The translations under genes were made by a program, and so were the position numbers. The notes below the pieces were generated by a model. The model made no database searches, was not told the DNA's origin, and saw only the letters and a list, made by a program, of their open reading frames with translations. Source: an uncultured Bacilli bacterium (GTDB lineage: Bacteria > Bacillota_I > Bacilli_A > RF39 > UBA660). From it: DNA of 56,488 nt. Within the stretch, counting starts at the first letter, position 1. Each line of letters starts with the position of its first letter. Shown one piece after another: positions 1-11,200 of the stretch. The DNA is taken from contig CAKOKQ010000011.1 of the NCBI GenBank assembly GCA_934095825.1, positions 1 through 56,488 of the forward strand. Reading direction: 5' to 3'.

Positions 1-894
1 GTGAAAATGATGGACAAGAATAATAACCAAGAGATGTTTCATAAGACAAGCATAAACTGGTATCCAGGCCATATGGCGAAAACTAAGAAAATGTTAGAAG
101 AAAAGAAAGATTTAATTGATGTTGTTTTAGAACTTGTTGATGCAAGAATACCTTATTCTTCTAAGATAAGTGGGAGTGAGGATATTTTAAAAACTAAACC
201 ACATATTCTAGTAATGACTAAATCTGATTTAGCCGATGAGACTGATACTAAAGAGTGGAGTAAGTATTATACCGAAAAAGGTTATACAGTTATTAGTATT
301 AATGCCGATAATAAAGAGGATTTAAAAAAGTTAATTAATACAATAAATATGGTTATGCAAGAAAAATTAGATAAAAAGAAGACCAAGGGTAACAATAGTA
401 ATTTGATTCATGCCTGTGTTCTTGGTATACCTAATGTTGGTAAGTCTACTTTAATAAATCGTTTGGCGGGAAAAAAGGTTAGTAAAGTAGGAAATAATCC
501 GGGCATTACCCGCAGTCTTACTTGGTTAAAAACTAATAGTAATATAGTGATTTTAGATACCCCAGGTATTTTATGGCCCAAATTAGAACAAGAAACTGTA
601 GCATTAAATCTGGCTTGTATGAGTGCGATTAAAGAAGATATCCTCCCTTTAGATAAAGTGGCTTGTCATATTCTGTTAAAGTTAGAAAAATATTACCCTG
701 AAATACTAAAGAGTCGTTATAACTTAGAAAATCTAGATGACTTTGAAGAAGCTTATAATATTATTGCTAAGAAAATTGGAGCTTTAAATAAGGGCGGCGA
801 GGCTGATTATAGAAGAGTAAGTACTTATATAATTAATGAAATAAAGTTAGAGAAAATTAAAAATATTACATTTGATAAGGTTGAAGATTTATGA
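1..894 (+). CDS. rbgA: Ribosome biogenesis GTPase RbgA (YlqF)
   Basis: Circularly permuted GTPase that acts late in 50S subunit assembly. The N-terminal WYPGHMAK signature is typical of the family. The G motifs appear in permuted order: TKSD (G4) near residue 73, then GIPNVGKST (G1) near 142-150, GITRS (G2) and DTPG (G3). The length of 297 residues is close to the usual 280-290. The frame opens with GTG at base 1, with in-frame ATGs at 7 and 10, so the true start could be any of these or could lie before the window. The stop overlaps the rnhB start by 4 nt (ATGA), an arrangement also known from other Bacillota. Confidence 0.95.
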   Translation: MKMMDKNNNQEMFHKTSINWYPGHMAKTKKMLEEKKDLIDVVLELVDARIPYSSKISGSEDILKTKPHILVMTKSDLADETDTKEWSKYYTEKGYTVISINADNKEDLKKLINTINMVMQEKLDKKKTKGNNSNLIHACVLGIPNVGKSTLINRLAGKKVSKVGNNPGITRSLTWLKTNSNIVILDTPGILWPKLEQETVALNLACMSAIKEDILPLDKVACHILLKLEKYYPEILKSRYNLENLDDFEEAYNIIAKKIGALNKGGEADYRRVSTYIINEIKLEKIKNITFDKVEDL

Positions 895-1637
895 ATAAAC
901 AGAGTAGTAAAGATATAATAAATAGTGAATTTTTAGAAGAAAATGATACTTCTAAAAAAAGCAAAAAAACTAAGATAAAAAAAGAAAAAGTTAAAACTGG
1001 TAAAGTTCTTAAAAAAACTAAGAAAAAGGAAGAAATAGATCTTTTAAAATATGAAAAAGAACTTTATAAACAAGGAGTAAAATTTATTTGTGGGGTTGAT
1101 GAAGTAGGCCGTGGTCCCCTTGTTGGCCCTGTAGTAGCAGCTGCCGTAATATTACCCATTAACTATCATTTAGAAGGTTTAAACGATTCAAAGAAACTAA
1201 GTGAGAAAAAAAGAGAAGAGTTATATCCTAAAATAATTAAAGATGCCATATGTTTCGGGGTTGGGATGATTGATGCGGGGACGATTGATGAAGTTAATAT
1301 CTATGAAGCAACCAAACTGGCTATGTATGAAGCAATTAATTCTTTAAAAATAAAACCTGAACATGTTTTAATTGATGCGATGCCCTTAAACCTTCCAATG
1401 CCAAGTACTAGTATTATTCATGGGGATGCTACCTCAGCTTCTATAGCGGCCGCCAGTATCGTTGCTAAAGTAACTAGAGATCATATGATGGATGAGTTAG
1501 ATGATTTATATCCGATGTATGGTTTTAAAAAACATAAAGGTTATCCAACAAAGTTTCATTTAGAAATGTTAGAAAAATATGGTCCTTTAGATAACTATCG
1601 CTTTAGTTACGGACCAGTTAAAAAATATAAAAAATAA
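891..1637 (+). CDS. rnhB: Ribonuclease HII
   Basis: Cleaves the RNA strand of RNA-DNA hybrids and single ribonucleotides embedded in DNA. The core motif GVDEVGRGPLVGP carries the catalytic Asp-Glu pair. NDSKKLSEKKRE, VLIDAMPL and AAASIVAKVTRD follow in the normal order. The protein has an unusual N-terminal extension of about 55 residues that is very rich in lysine and probably disordered; the canonical fold begins near residue 58. The gene is translationally coupled to rbgA by a 4-nt overlap. Confidence 0.95.
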   Translation: MNKQSSKDIINSEFLEENDTSKKSKKTKIKKEKVKTGKVLKKTKKKEEIDLLKYEKELYKQGVKFICGVDEVGRGPLVGPVVAAAVILPINYHLEGLNDSKKLSEKKREELYPKIIKDAICFGVGMIDAGTIDEVNIYEATKLAMYEAINSLKIKPEHVLIDAMPLNLPMPSTSIIHGDATSASIAAASIVAKVTRDHMMDELDDLYPMYGFKKHKGYPTKFHLEMLEKYGPLDNYRFSYGPVKKYKK

Positions 1638-1728
1638 TTATAACAAAAGATGGAAAACAAGAAATTTTAAGTAGAAAATTTAATTAAATAAAAGTATAAT
1701 TGATAATGTAGTAAAAAGGAAGTAAAGT

Positions 1729-3735
1729 ATGAAAAAAATTTATAATAATAAAGTGGTTTGTTATAGTTGTTTATTAACTATTGGAATATTTCTTTTAGAA
1801 ATAATTTTTAAAGTAATTATGGGTTTAAGTGTTTTTAATTGGTCAAGTTTAAGAATCTTTTTAGGATGTATTATATTAAGTAATATTATTTCTTTACTTA
1901 TTAGTTTTTTAAAACGAAAGTATGCGAATATAATAGTTTGCGTTTTATTATTTCTTCTAGGAATTTTATTTACAGCCCAAGGTGGAATGCATAATTACTT
2001 AGGTACTTATATGTCCTTAGGAACTGCAAGTCAAGCCAATGCTATCGAATATTTTATTGGAGACTTTTTTACGAGTCTTAATCCTTGGTTTTATACGCTT
2101 TTTATAATACCTATTTTATATGTTTTATATTTTATCTTTTTAGATAAAAAGTTTATTGATAAAAGTAAGAAATATAAATATAATGTAGTGCGTTGTTTAA
2201 CTGTTTTTGTAACCATTATTGTGGCTGGCTTTTATTATGGCACTGTTAACTGGGATTTCATGCAAGATAAAATGCAAATTGTAAGTAATAAAGAATTATA
2301 TAAGAATCCTTCGATGCAAAATATTGCTGTTAGTCAGTATGGACTTTTAGGCTATGAATTTTTAGATATTAAATCTTTACTTATAAAACATGAAGAAACT
2401 GCCGAAACTTTTGTTAAACAACAGCAAACTGAAGTAACTGATTATTCTAGAATTATTGATGATACAGCTTGGGAAACAGCACAAGAAACTGAAAAAAATA
2501 CCGATTATAAAACTTTAAATAGTTATTTTATGAGTAAAGAAATTACGAGTAAAAATGATTATACAGGTTTATTTAAAGGCAAAAACTTAGTTATTTTAAT
2601 GATTGAATCAGGTAGTAATGTTTTAAAAGATTATCCCGAGTATTTTCCTAACTTTGCTAAACTATATAATAATGGTTGGTCTTGGGAAAATGCTTTCTCT
2701 CCAAGAAATGCTTGTTCAACTGGTAATAATGAAATGACGGGGATAACATCTTTATATACTATTAATAATACTTGTACTATTAATACTTATAAAGATAATA
2801 CTTATTTTGAAGCTATCTTTAATCTGTTTAATAATGCAAATTATAAAACTAGTAGTTATCATGATTATACCGATCACTTTTATTATCGAAGTATATATCA
2901 TCCTAATATGGGGAGTCAAAATTACTACGATGTTAGTAGACTAGGAATAAAATTAGGAAGTGAATATCAACCATGGCCAAGTGATGTCGAGTTTGTAGAA
3001 AAAGCTGTTCCCCATTTTATAAATGAAGAGAAATATATGGTGTGGTTAACAACTGTATCTAGTCATATGACTTATAAGAATTCTAGTAAAACCGGAGATA
3101 TGTATTTAGATTTATATGAAAATGAGGATTGGGATATAACGGCTAAAAGATATATGTCTAAATTAAAAATAGTTGATAATGCAATCGGAGAATTGTTACA
3201 AGAATTAGAAGATAATGGTAAACTAGAAGATACCGTAATTATGTTATTTGCTGATCATTATCCATATGGTTTAAGTGATGAGGCTTTTGCTCAGATAGCT
3301 AAATATGATACATCAAGTAATGGCGATACCGATAGAACTCCTTTCATTATTTATAATCCTAGCCTAGAAGCTAAAAAGTTTGATGATTATACAACATTTG
3401 TTAATATTTTACCAACCCTTGCTAATCTATTTGACTTAGATTATGATCCTCGTGTTTATGGTGGTGCCGATCTTTTTAGTGATTCCTATGATGGCGTAGT
3501 AGTCTTTGCCGATGGGTCATGGCGTACTAATATTGCTTATTATGATGCGACTAAGGGTAAAATAAATTACTTAGGTGATGATAAGTATACTGATGAAGAA
3601 ATAATAAGCATTAATACCAAAGTTAAAAATGAAATGAAAATGGATAATTTGGCTATTAAGACTAATTACTTTGAATACTTAAGGGGGATTCTAAAGACTG
3701 ATGATAATAATAGTGAAGATGAAAAAGAAGAATAG
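1729..3735 (+). CDS. LtaS-like membrane sulfatase-family enzyme (phosphoglycerol transferase type)
   Basis: Polytopic membrane protein with about five transmembrane helices in the first 175 residues, followed by an extracellular alkaline-phosphatase/sulfatase-type domain. LVILMIESGSN provides a metal-binding Glu, the expected catalytic Thr is T331 in ACSTGNNE, and FADHYPYG holds the D509-H510 metal ligands. This is the architecture of lipoteichoic-acid synthase and related phosphoglycerol transferases. Which polymer it makes cannot be told from the sequence. The start is preceded by AAAAGGAAG. It is a separate unit from rnhB. Confidence 0.85.
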   Translation: MKKIYNNKVVCYSCLLTIGIFLLEIIFKVIMGLSVFNWSSLRIFLGCIILSNIISLLISFLKRKYANIIVCVLLFLLGILFTAQGGMHNYLGTYMSLGTASQANAIEYFIGDFFTSLNPWFYTLFIIPILYVLYFIFLDKKFIDKSKKYKYNVVRCLTVFVTIIVAGFYYGTVNWDFMQDKMQIVSNKELYKNPSMQNIAVSQYGLLGYEFLDIKSLLIKHEETAETFVKQQQTEVTDYSRIIDDTAWETAQETEKNTDYKTLNSYFMSKEITSKNDYTGLFKGKNLVILMIESGSNVLKDYPEYFPNFAKLYNNGWSWENAFSPRNACSTGNNEMTGITSLYTINNTCTINTYKDNTYFEAIFNLFNNANYKTSSYHDYTDHFYYRSIYHPNMGSQNYYDVSRLGIKLGSEYQPWPSDVEFVEKAVPHFINEEKYMVWLTTVSSHMTYKNSSKTGDMYLDLYENEDWDITAKRYMSKLKIVDNAIGELLQELEDNGKLEDTVIMLFADHYPYGLSDEAFAQIAKYDTSSNGDTDRTPFIIYNPSLEAKKFDDYTTFVNILPTLANLFDLDYDPRVYGGADLFSDSYDGVVVFADGSWRTNIAYYDATKGKINYLGDDKYTDEEIISINTKVKNEMKMDNLAIKTNYFEYLRGILKTDDNNSEDEKEE

Positions 3736-3827
3736 TAACATTGATGCTAATTAGTAAATAGCAAAAAAAATCAATAACATTTTATAGAAAATTATGGTAT
3801 TATATTATCATAGTATGGAGGACTAAC

Positions 3828-5567
3828 GTGAATAGTAATTATGAGAATTTACCAAAAGAAACTAGGAAAGTTATGGAAAAGGCTATTAATACCTACATTA
3901 ATGGGGTCCATAAATATCCATCTTCAAATTATAGAAGAACAACTTGTGTTTTACTGTTAACTATATTAAAAAATGATGAAAGTTTACAGAAATTTTTGAA
4001 CAAATTAGACTCTGAATTTATGCAAAAATTAGAAAAAATAACTAATGACATTAATGGAACTAAGATGGCTGATTCAAAAACTAGTACTAATTATGAAGAA
4101 GATTATTTTTATTGCGGATTTAAATCACTAATAAACAAAACAATAGAATTTTCATATAAAGAATCAGAAGCGTATAAAAAAAGGAATGATAGAGACTTTA
4201 ATCTTAATTTTTTAAGTCCAAATTTGCTTGCTTTTGAGTTACTGAAACATGGTTATATAAAAAAAATATTTGCTGAAATAGAGGGTAGGCCCAAGGATTC
4301 AGACGATACATCAGAATACAAAAATAGTTTGCGTTATAAATTTAAAAATTTTCTTGCCGGGAAACTTATTGAAGAAAAAAGTGTTACCATTACTAAAAAT
4401 GGAGTTGAGTTAGATGTTATAACGCCTGAAGTTACTTTTATAAAAGAAAATGCTGATCAAGACATTGTGAGTCAATCAGAGGAAGATGAAAACGTGATGA
4501 CACAAACTTTTGAATTTCAAAATAAAGAAGATGAAAAAAAGGCATCAAGCATTATAAATAATCCTGAAGAAATTAAAAAAGTATTAACATCAATCAAACA
4601 GAAGTTTATAGGTCAAGAAGAAGCTGCTAAACTATTATTCTTGAATATTATTAAAAATCAAAAATTAGTTGGTATTCCAAATATTCCAAGTGGCACTCGT
4701 TCAATTATGTTTATTGATGGTCCAAGTGGAACTGGTAAGACAGCCATAACTAAGGATATAACAGATAATTTAGGATTACCATTTGTTGCTACATCAATTA
4801 CCAATTATTCGGCATCAGGCTATGTTGGTGGAAATATAACTGATATTCTAAAAGAATTATATGTTAAATCTGGTGGCGATTTAGGCAAGGCGCAAAGAGG
4901 AATAGTGGTTTTAGATGAACTTGATAAAATAGTTAATAGTGGTCGAGATGAGTTAGTAATGAAAACTGCGGTTCAACATCAACTATTAGACTTTTTAGGT
5001 GGCGGCAAATACACTATCGAAGTAAAAAAAGGAACAACAGTAGAGTTTGATACATCAAAAATAACTTTTGTATGCTTAGGAGCTTTAACTAATTTAAGAA
5101 ATAGTAAAACACAAGTATCGTCACAAAGACCAATGGGCTTTAATGTTAAATATGATGAACCAAACAAAGCTAAAGAATATTCTATAACTCCTGATGATTT
5201 AATAGAAATGGGCCTTGAAAAAGAATTAGTTGGTCGTTTTAATATATATATCCATACAAAAGATTATAGTAAAGAAGATTTGAAAAAGATATTACTTGAA
5301 TCAAAAATAAGTCCTTTAATAGGATTTACAACTCTTGTCTCATCTTTTGGAAAAAAATTAGTAATAGATGATGGAGTGTATGATTTAATTGCCAATGCTG
5401 CTTATGATTTAAATACCGGTGCTAGAAGTTTACAAACAGTTGTAAATAATTTAAATAGTCAGTATTTAGAAGAGTTATTAATGGGAGTAGATGAAGAAAT
5501 CCATATAACAGCCGAAGATGTCAAAAGAATAAATGATACAGCATTTAAAGAAAAGGGAAGACATTAA
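3828..5567 (+). CDS. ClpX-like AAA+ ATPase
   Basis: AAA+ unfoldase-type ATPase of 579 residues. Walker A is GPSGTGKTA near residue 295 and Walker B is GIVVLDELDK near residue 356. A ClpB-D2-small/ClpX-type C-terminal domain with the GARSLQ sensor-2 motif follows. The first 235 residues are not a ClpX zinc domain and look helical and acidic, so this is not canonical ClpX; it may be an unfoldase with its own adaptor region. The start is GTG with a strong GGAGG eight bases upstream. The next small gene starts one base after its stop, which suggests an obligate partner. Confidence 0.75.
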   Translation: MNSNYENLPKETRKVMEKAINTYINGVHKYPSSNYRRTTCVLLLTILKNDESLQKFLNKLDSEFMQKLEKITNDINGTKMADSKTSTNYEEDYFYCGFKSLINKTIEFSYKESEAYKKRNDRDFNLNFLSPNLLAFELLKHGYIKKIFAEIEGRPKDSDDTSEYKNSLRYKFKNFLAGKLIEEKSVTITKNGVELDVITPEVTFIKENADQDIVSQSEEDENVMTQTFEFQNKEDEKKASSIINNPEEIKKVLTSIKQKFIGQEEAAKLLFLNIIKNQKLVGIPNIPSGTRSIMFIDGPSGTGKTAITKDITDNLGLPFVATSITNYSASGYVGGNITDILKELYVKSGGDLGKAQRGIVVLDELDKIVNSGRDELVMKTAVQHQLLDFLGGGKYTIEVKKGTTVEFDTSKITFVCLGALTNLRNSKTQVSSQRPMGFNVKYDEPNKAKEYSITPDDLIEMGLEKELVGRFNIYIHTKDYSKEDLKKILLESKISPLIGFTTLVSSFGKKLVIDDGVYDLIANAAYDLNTGARSLQTVVNNLNSQYLEELLMGVDEEIHITAEDVKRINDTAFKEKGRH

Positions 5568-5568
5568 G

Positions 5569-5925
5569 ATGAAATATGCGTACAATGGTAATTTATTAGA
5601 AGAAGATAGGGTGCTATTAGTAGCAAAGGAAATTATGAGTAAATACCCAGAAATAACCTTTTTACAAGCCCAAATGACAGCGAGATTAGAGGGATATATT
5701 TCTGATACGGTTACTCCTGATGATAAATTAAATAGACTTTATAATATAATGTTAATAAATCAAAATGACACGAAATTAATTTCAAAAGTATATCAAGATT
5801 ATATTGATATCTTAAAATCTGAATTAAATAAGATTAAAAATTATAAATATATTACAGTTTCCAATATGTTAAAAGATTATATTGATGGATATACTTCATT
5901 TCCTTTTGTAAATAATATAGAGTAA
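5569..5925 (+). CDS. Small protein of unknown function coupled to the ClpX-like ATPase
   Basis: 118-residue soluble helical protein that I do not recognise. The ATG at 5569 begins one base after the stop of the ATPase gene and follows AAAGGGAAG, so it is preferred over the in-frame ATG at 5533, which lies inside the upstream gene. There is no signal peptide or membrane segment. The tight spacing and a shared terminator suggest a substrate adaptor or regulator of the ATPase; this is inference from position only. Confidence 0.7.
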   Translation: MKYAYNGNLLEEDRVLLVAKEIMSKYPEITFLQAQMTARLEGYISDTVTPDDKLNRLYNIMLINQNDTKLISKVYQDYIDILKSELNKIKNYKYITVSNMLKDYIDGYTSFPFVNNIE

Positions 5926-5946
5926 GAATTTATCTTACTTTTTTTG
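5921..5946 (+). terminator. Intrinsic terminator
   Basis: AGTAAG / CTTACT stem with a 7-nt loop followed by a run of T; it overlaps the stop codon of the 118-residue gene and closes the ATPase operon. Confidence 0.75.
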
Positions 5947-6089
5947 ATTTTGCTACTTGAAAAGATAAAAATACTATGTTACTATTACAGCGTTTGACAT
6001 TTTTATATAATAAAATGGTTAAAAGAGAAATAAAATATTAAAAATAAAAATTAAAATATAAAATTTAAAATGAAAAAGAAAGTGATGTT

Positions 6090-8123
6090 ATGGAAAAAAA
6101 GAAAAACTTAGTAATAGTAGAGTCCCCTGCTAAAAGTAAAACTATTGAAAAATACTTAGGTAGTGATTATAAAGTTGTATCTAGTAAAGGACATATTAGA
6201 GACCTTTCAACTAAAGGTAAATATGGTTTAGGAATCGATGTCGAAAATGATTTTAAACCCGATTATGTTGCTATTAAAGGAAAATCAAGTATTATTAAAG
6301 AATTAAAAAAAGATGCGAAAGAAGCAAGTAGAATATATCTTGCTAGCGACCCCGACCGCGAAGGAGAAGCTATTTCTTGGCATTTATTTGATGCTTTAAA
6401 ATTAAAAGATAAAGATTATGATCGGATTGAATTTCATGAAATTACCAAACCAGCAGTAATAGAAGCCTTTAAACATCCGAGAAAAATTGATGATAATTTA
6501 GTTAAATCTCAAGAGACTAGAAGAATGCTTGACCGAATTATTGGGTTTAGATTATCCAAATTAATGCAATCTAAAACGGGTGGTAAATCTGCTGGTAGGG
6601 TTCAATCAGTGGCACTAAAATTAATTGTCGACCGTGAACGCGAAATTAAAGCCTTTATTCCCGAAGAATATTGGAGTATTGCTGCTAACTTTAAAGATTT
6701 TAATGCTGAACTTTTCAAATACCAAGATAAAGACATTGAAATTAAAAATGAAGAGGCCGCGGATGAAATTCTTAATAAATTAGGTTTAGATTATAAAATC
6801 GAATCAGTTACGAAAAAGAGTAAAAAAAGACCATCTAAACCCATATTTAAAACTTCAACTTTACAGCAAACTGCCGTTAATCGTTTAGGTTTTGCGTCAT
6901 CAAAAACCATGAAAGTGGCTCAAAAACTATATGAAGGTATAGATATTGGTAGTGAAACAATTGGTTTAATAACTTATATGCGTACCGATTCAGTTCGTAT
7001 GTCGCCAATATTTATTAACGATACCTTGCAATATATTGAAGAAAATTATGGTAAAAAATATGTTGGCTCAGTTAAAGTGGGAAAGAAAGATGAAAATATG
7101 CAAGATGCCCATGAAGGTATCAGACCAACTTCGATAAATCGAACCCCAGAAAGCCTTAAAGCTTATTTAACTCCTGATGAATACAAATTATATAGTATTA
7201 TTTATTATAAGACTTTATCTAGTTTAATGGCTGATGCTAAAGTCGAAAGCACAACGGTTATTTTAGATAATAATGATTATAAATTTAAAACGACGGGTTC
7301 TATTTTAACTTTTGATGGTTACCTAAAAGTTTATGCTAAGTATGAAGATCAAGAAGATACTATTTTACCAGAATTACAAGAAGGAGAAATTTTAAGTACT
7401 AATGATGTAGTCAAAACCCAACACTTTACGAAACCTGCCCCAAGATATACCGAAAGTAGTTTAATTAAAGAATTAGAATCCTTAGGAATAGGTAGACCAA
7501 GTACTTATGCTACTATTATTGATACATTAAAAACAAGAAACTATGTAACTTTAGAAGATAAAAAGTTTGTGCCAACGGATATTGGCATTGAAACTACCGA
7601 TAAATTACAAGAATATTTTAGCAAGATTGTTAATGTTAAATATACGGCTAATATGGAAAACGATTTGGATTTAATTGCCGATGATAAACTAAATAATATT
7701 GAGTTATTAAAGAAATTCTATGGGGAGTTTGAGCCTCTTGTGCAAGAAGCTTTCCATCATATGGAAAAGAAACCAGCCGAAGAGACAGGTGAGTTATGTC
7801 CCGAATGTAATAGTCCTTTAGTTATTAGAAATGGCCGCTTTGGTAAATTTACAGCTTGCTCTAATTATCCAACTTGTAAATATGTCAAAAAAGAGGAGCC
7901 GGTTAAAATTGAAATAATGGATTGTCCAAAGTGTGATGGTAAAGTCCTTCTTAAAAAAACTAGACGAGGTAAAGACTTTTATGGGTGTTCTAATTACCCT
8001 AAATGTGATTTTGCTAGTTGGTATGAACCAATTAATAAGTTCTGTCCAAAATGTAATAGTATATTAGTTAAAAAGGGTAAAAAAATAGCTTGCTCTAACT
8101 CAGAGTGTGATTTTGAAGAGTAG
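6090..8123 (+). CDS. topA: DNA topoisomerase I
   Basis: Type IA topoisomerase that relaxes negative supercoils. The Toprim domain opens with VESPAKSKTIEKYLG and has the DPDREGEA metal site. The active-site tyrosine is Y296 in GLITYMRTDS. The GIGRPSTYATI motif is present. Three four-cysteine zinc ribbons lie at the C-terminus (from about residue 569), each starting CPEC or CPKC. The 677-residue length is normal for Bacillota. Complete and standing alone, with a terminator directly downstream. Confidence 0.97.
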   Translation: MEKKKNLVIVESPAKSKTIEKYLGSDYKVVSSKGHIRDLSTKGKYGLGIDVENDFKPDYVAIKGKSSIIKELKKDAKEASRIYLASDPDREGEAISWHLFDALKLKDKDYDRIEFHEITKPAVIEAFKHPRKIDDNLVKSQETRRMLDRIIGFRLSKLMQSKTGGKSAGRVQSVALKLIVDREREIKAFIPEEYWSIAANFKDFNAELFKYQDKDIEIKNEEAADEILNKLGLDYKIESVTKKSKKRPSKPIFKTSTLQQTAVNRLGFASSKTMKVAQKLYEGIDIGSETIGLITYMRTDSVRMSPIFINDTLQYIEENYGKKYVGSVKVGKKDENMQDAHEGIRPTSINRTPESLKAYLTPDEYKLYSIIYYKTLSSLMADAKVESTTVILDNNDYKFKTTGSILTFDGYLKVYAKYEDQEDTILPELQEGEILSTNDVVKTQHFTKPAPRYTESSLIKELESLGIGRPSTYATIIDTLKTRNYVTLEDKKFVPTDIGIETTDKLQEYFSKIVNVKYTANMENDLDLIADDKLNNIELLKKFYGEFEPLVQEAFHHMEKKPAEETGELCPECNSPLVIRNGRFGKFTACSNYPTCKYVKKEEPVKIEIMDCPKCDGKVLLKKTRRGKDFYGCSNYPKCDFASWYEPINKFCPKCNSILVKKGKKIACSNSECDFEE

Positions 8124-8129
8124 TTTTTA

Positions 8130-8160
8130 GTGATTAGGCTTGTAGCTTAATCATTTTTTT
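8130..8160 (+). terminator. Intrinsic terminator after topA
   Basis: Stem TGATTA/TAATCA extended by G-C and G-U pairs, short loop, then seven T. Confidence 0.75.
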
Positions 8161-8220
8161 AGTTGATAACTAAAAATTTAAGTGTTACAATTAAGCCATA
8201 ATAGAAGTGGTGTGGTTTAA

Positions 8221-11200
8221 GTGAAAATAAAAAAGTCTGGAAAAATAGTTATTGCATTGTCTTTAATTGTTACCTTAATAATTGGGATAAACTTTACGAA
8301 GAGCAAAAAAGAAATTTATCAGGGTATTGATGAAGTCTTGCAAAGTGAGGCTTACTCGTATCTTTCACCCAAAATTATTGAATATATAAAAGATTATTAT
8401 GAAGATACCGGTACTGTTTTATTAACAGAAAAAAACAAACAAGATAATGTTCCTTATTTAAATCCGGAATTTATTAAATATTTAGAATCAGATAATCAAG
8501 AAAAATATTCGGTTATTCCTAGTAATTCGATAACAGATTTTAAATATGATGAGAAAAGTGCTATAAGTTCTCAAGTCGATGCAGATGATAATAAAACAGA
8601 AAAGCTTCCAGCTAAATTTGATTTACGAAATGTTGATGGTAAAAATTATGTAACTTCAATTAAGGACCAAGGAAGTGAGGGGTTATGTTGGGCTTATGCT
8701 ATTAATTCTTACTTAGAATCAATTTTGTTAATAAAGGAAGGCAAAACTTATGATTTCTCTGAACATCAATTAGGTTATGCCACTGCATCAGATGGTATTA
8801 TTGAAGATAAAAAAATTTTTAATGGTAATGGTACCTTGTTTTGGGGTAACAATTTTGAGGAAAGTCTTAACACTTTATTAAATGGTTTTGGCTTTGTAGA
8901 TCAGAAGTGGGATGACTCTCACCAAGAGGCTATCGCTAGCAAATCTAAACTTGATCCCAATGATGTTTATAACTTTGATAATTCGTTATACCAAGTTGAT
9001 GAAACCGTTGAATTTCCCGTTCTTGATTTTAACACAGCCACCGATTTAGAAAAGCAAACATACTTAGATGGCGTTAAAAGGTATATAAAAGAAGGCGGCG
9101 CGTGGATTTCATTAAATCGTAGTCCAGGAAGCAGCTGTGGAATTAATACTGATAATGGCTATTTTTATTTAGATAATGGTAAATGTGGTGATAACGAACT
9201 AGGGCATGCCCTTCATGTAATTGGTTGGGACGATGATTATACCTATAACCTTTGTGCAAATGATGATAAAACCAAGTATTCTATTGATATTTCTAATTGT
9301 TCTAAAGAAAACTTAATTAGTGGTAAAGGGGTTTGGATTTTAAAAAATTCTTGGGGTGAAAATAAGGATTATACTTATGTTTATGCTGCCTATGAATCAA
9401 AAGGAGTAAACATTAGTTCTATAAAATCACTATCAAAAAAGAATTGGGATAATTTTTATAATTATTCAAATATTGATTCCTTGACTTCAAAATATCGAAA
9501 TATGGACTATAGTTTTAAAGAAAAAGTAGTAAAAGTGAAGGTAAGATTATCTCATGATAATACTGAATACAAAGTTTATTTAACCAATAATAAAGAAGCT
9601 GTAATTGATGAAAATGCCATTTTAATTGACACAATAAAAACCGATTTTGGCGGCTATTATAGTGTTGATTTAAAAGATAAGGATATCGTTATTGATGCTA
9701 ATAAATATAAAGTTATGATTAGCTACGATTATTATAATGCGTTTACTAAAAAAACAGAAAGTCGCTTGTTTTTTGAAGAGTCGTCGTTTTATACAACTAA
9801 TATAGATGAAAATATAAAAGGTTATGGTGAGGCCTTAGACTATGAGCCTATACTTGAAAACAATTATAATTTCGTAATTAAATATTATATTAGAAATATT
9901 CCCAATAATTCTTTAGTTAATTTTATATTAAAAGACGAAAGTGGCAATGAAGTAAATTATAATTATACTATTAAAAATAATGGCGTTTTTGCAAATAGAG
10001 TCTATGCTGATTTAAAAATAAGTAAAGATCTACCGAAAGGAACTTACATAGTTGAAGCTCTTTATAACGATAAAGTCATCGCCCAATCAAAATTAAAGGT
10101 TGACAAAGACTTTATCGAAACCTTAGGGGATGGAAGTTATGAAAATCCTTGGCAAATAGGCACGCCTGCCCAACTAAATTTAATAAGACAAAAACCTTCT
10201 GATGCTTATGTCATCACAAATGATATTGATTTAACATATGATACAACAAATAAAGATGGAGCGTTCTATAATGATGGTTATGGGTGGGAACCAATTGATT
10301 TTTTCACAGGCTATTTGAATGGCCAAAATCACAAAATATTAGGTATGAACATTACTAGTGATTACAAAATAATTGATGGTTTGGAATATGGCTATAGAGA
10401 TGCTGGATTATTTAGTATTATCCAAGGTGGTAAGTGTAAATTTGGCAGTTGTGGAATTTATAATTTAAAAATGGCTGATGTTAATATTAATGGTACATTT
10501 TATTATGCCGGAGCTTTAGCTAGTCAGTTTCTTGATAGTGATGGCGGTGAATACCATGATATTAATGATACTCAAATTAATAATATTGCCGTTTTAAGCG
10601 GCAGTATTACCAATAAATATTATGATTCTTATATTGATATTGGTGGTATTACCGGAGGGATAATTGGAAGTATAACAATTCATTCTGATAGTGCTGAAGC
10701 CGGACCATTATTATTTGCTACCAAATTATACAATTTATTTAATGGAGCAACAATAAGTGGAAAATATATTACTGGAGGTGTAATTGGTCAAATTTACAAA
10801 TATGCCAGTGGCGATTATGGTTATTTTGAATTGGAAAATGTTCAAAATGTTGGTAATGTATATGACAATATTATAGCTGGTGGCATAATAGGTGATTATG
10901 GAATATACGATAAAGATAATAAAGCTAATATTTCTCAAGAAAACACCTTTACTAATATTATAAATTCTGGAAAAATTATTGGTAATGGTTGCGCTAACAA
11001 TTATTACTGTATTACAGGAAGTGATGGACCAAATATAGGCGGACTTAATAGGATGGTAAATCTTTACGGAATTGCTGACAACAATTATAAAATTAATGAT
11101 AGTGTTATGGTAGAAGAAAATAATGTTAAAAACTATACAGCTGTTGAAATGAAAAATAAAGATTTATATAGTAATTGGGAAAATTTTGATACTTATTGGA

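Noticed and set aside
5990..6020. TTGACA...TATAAT ahead of topA as a promoter
   Set aside because: The boxes are only about 6 nt apart, far from the normal 16-18.
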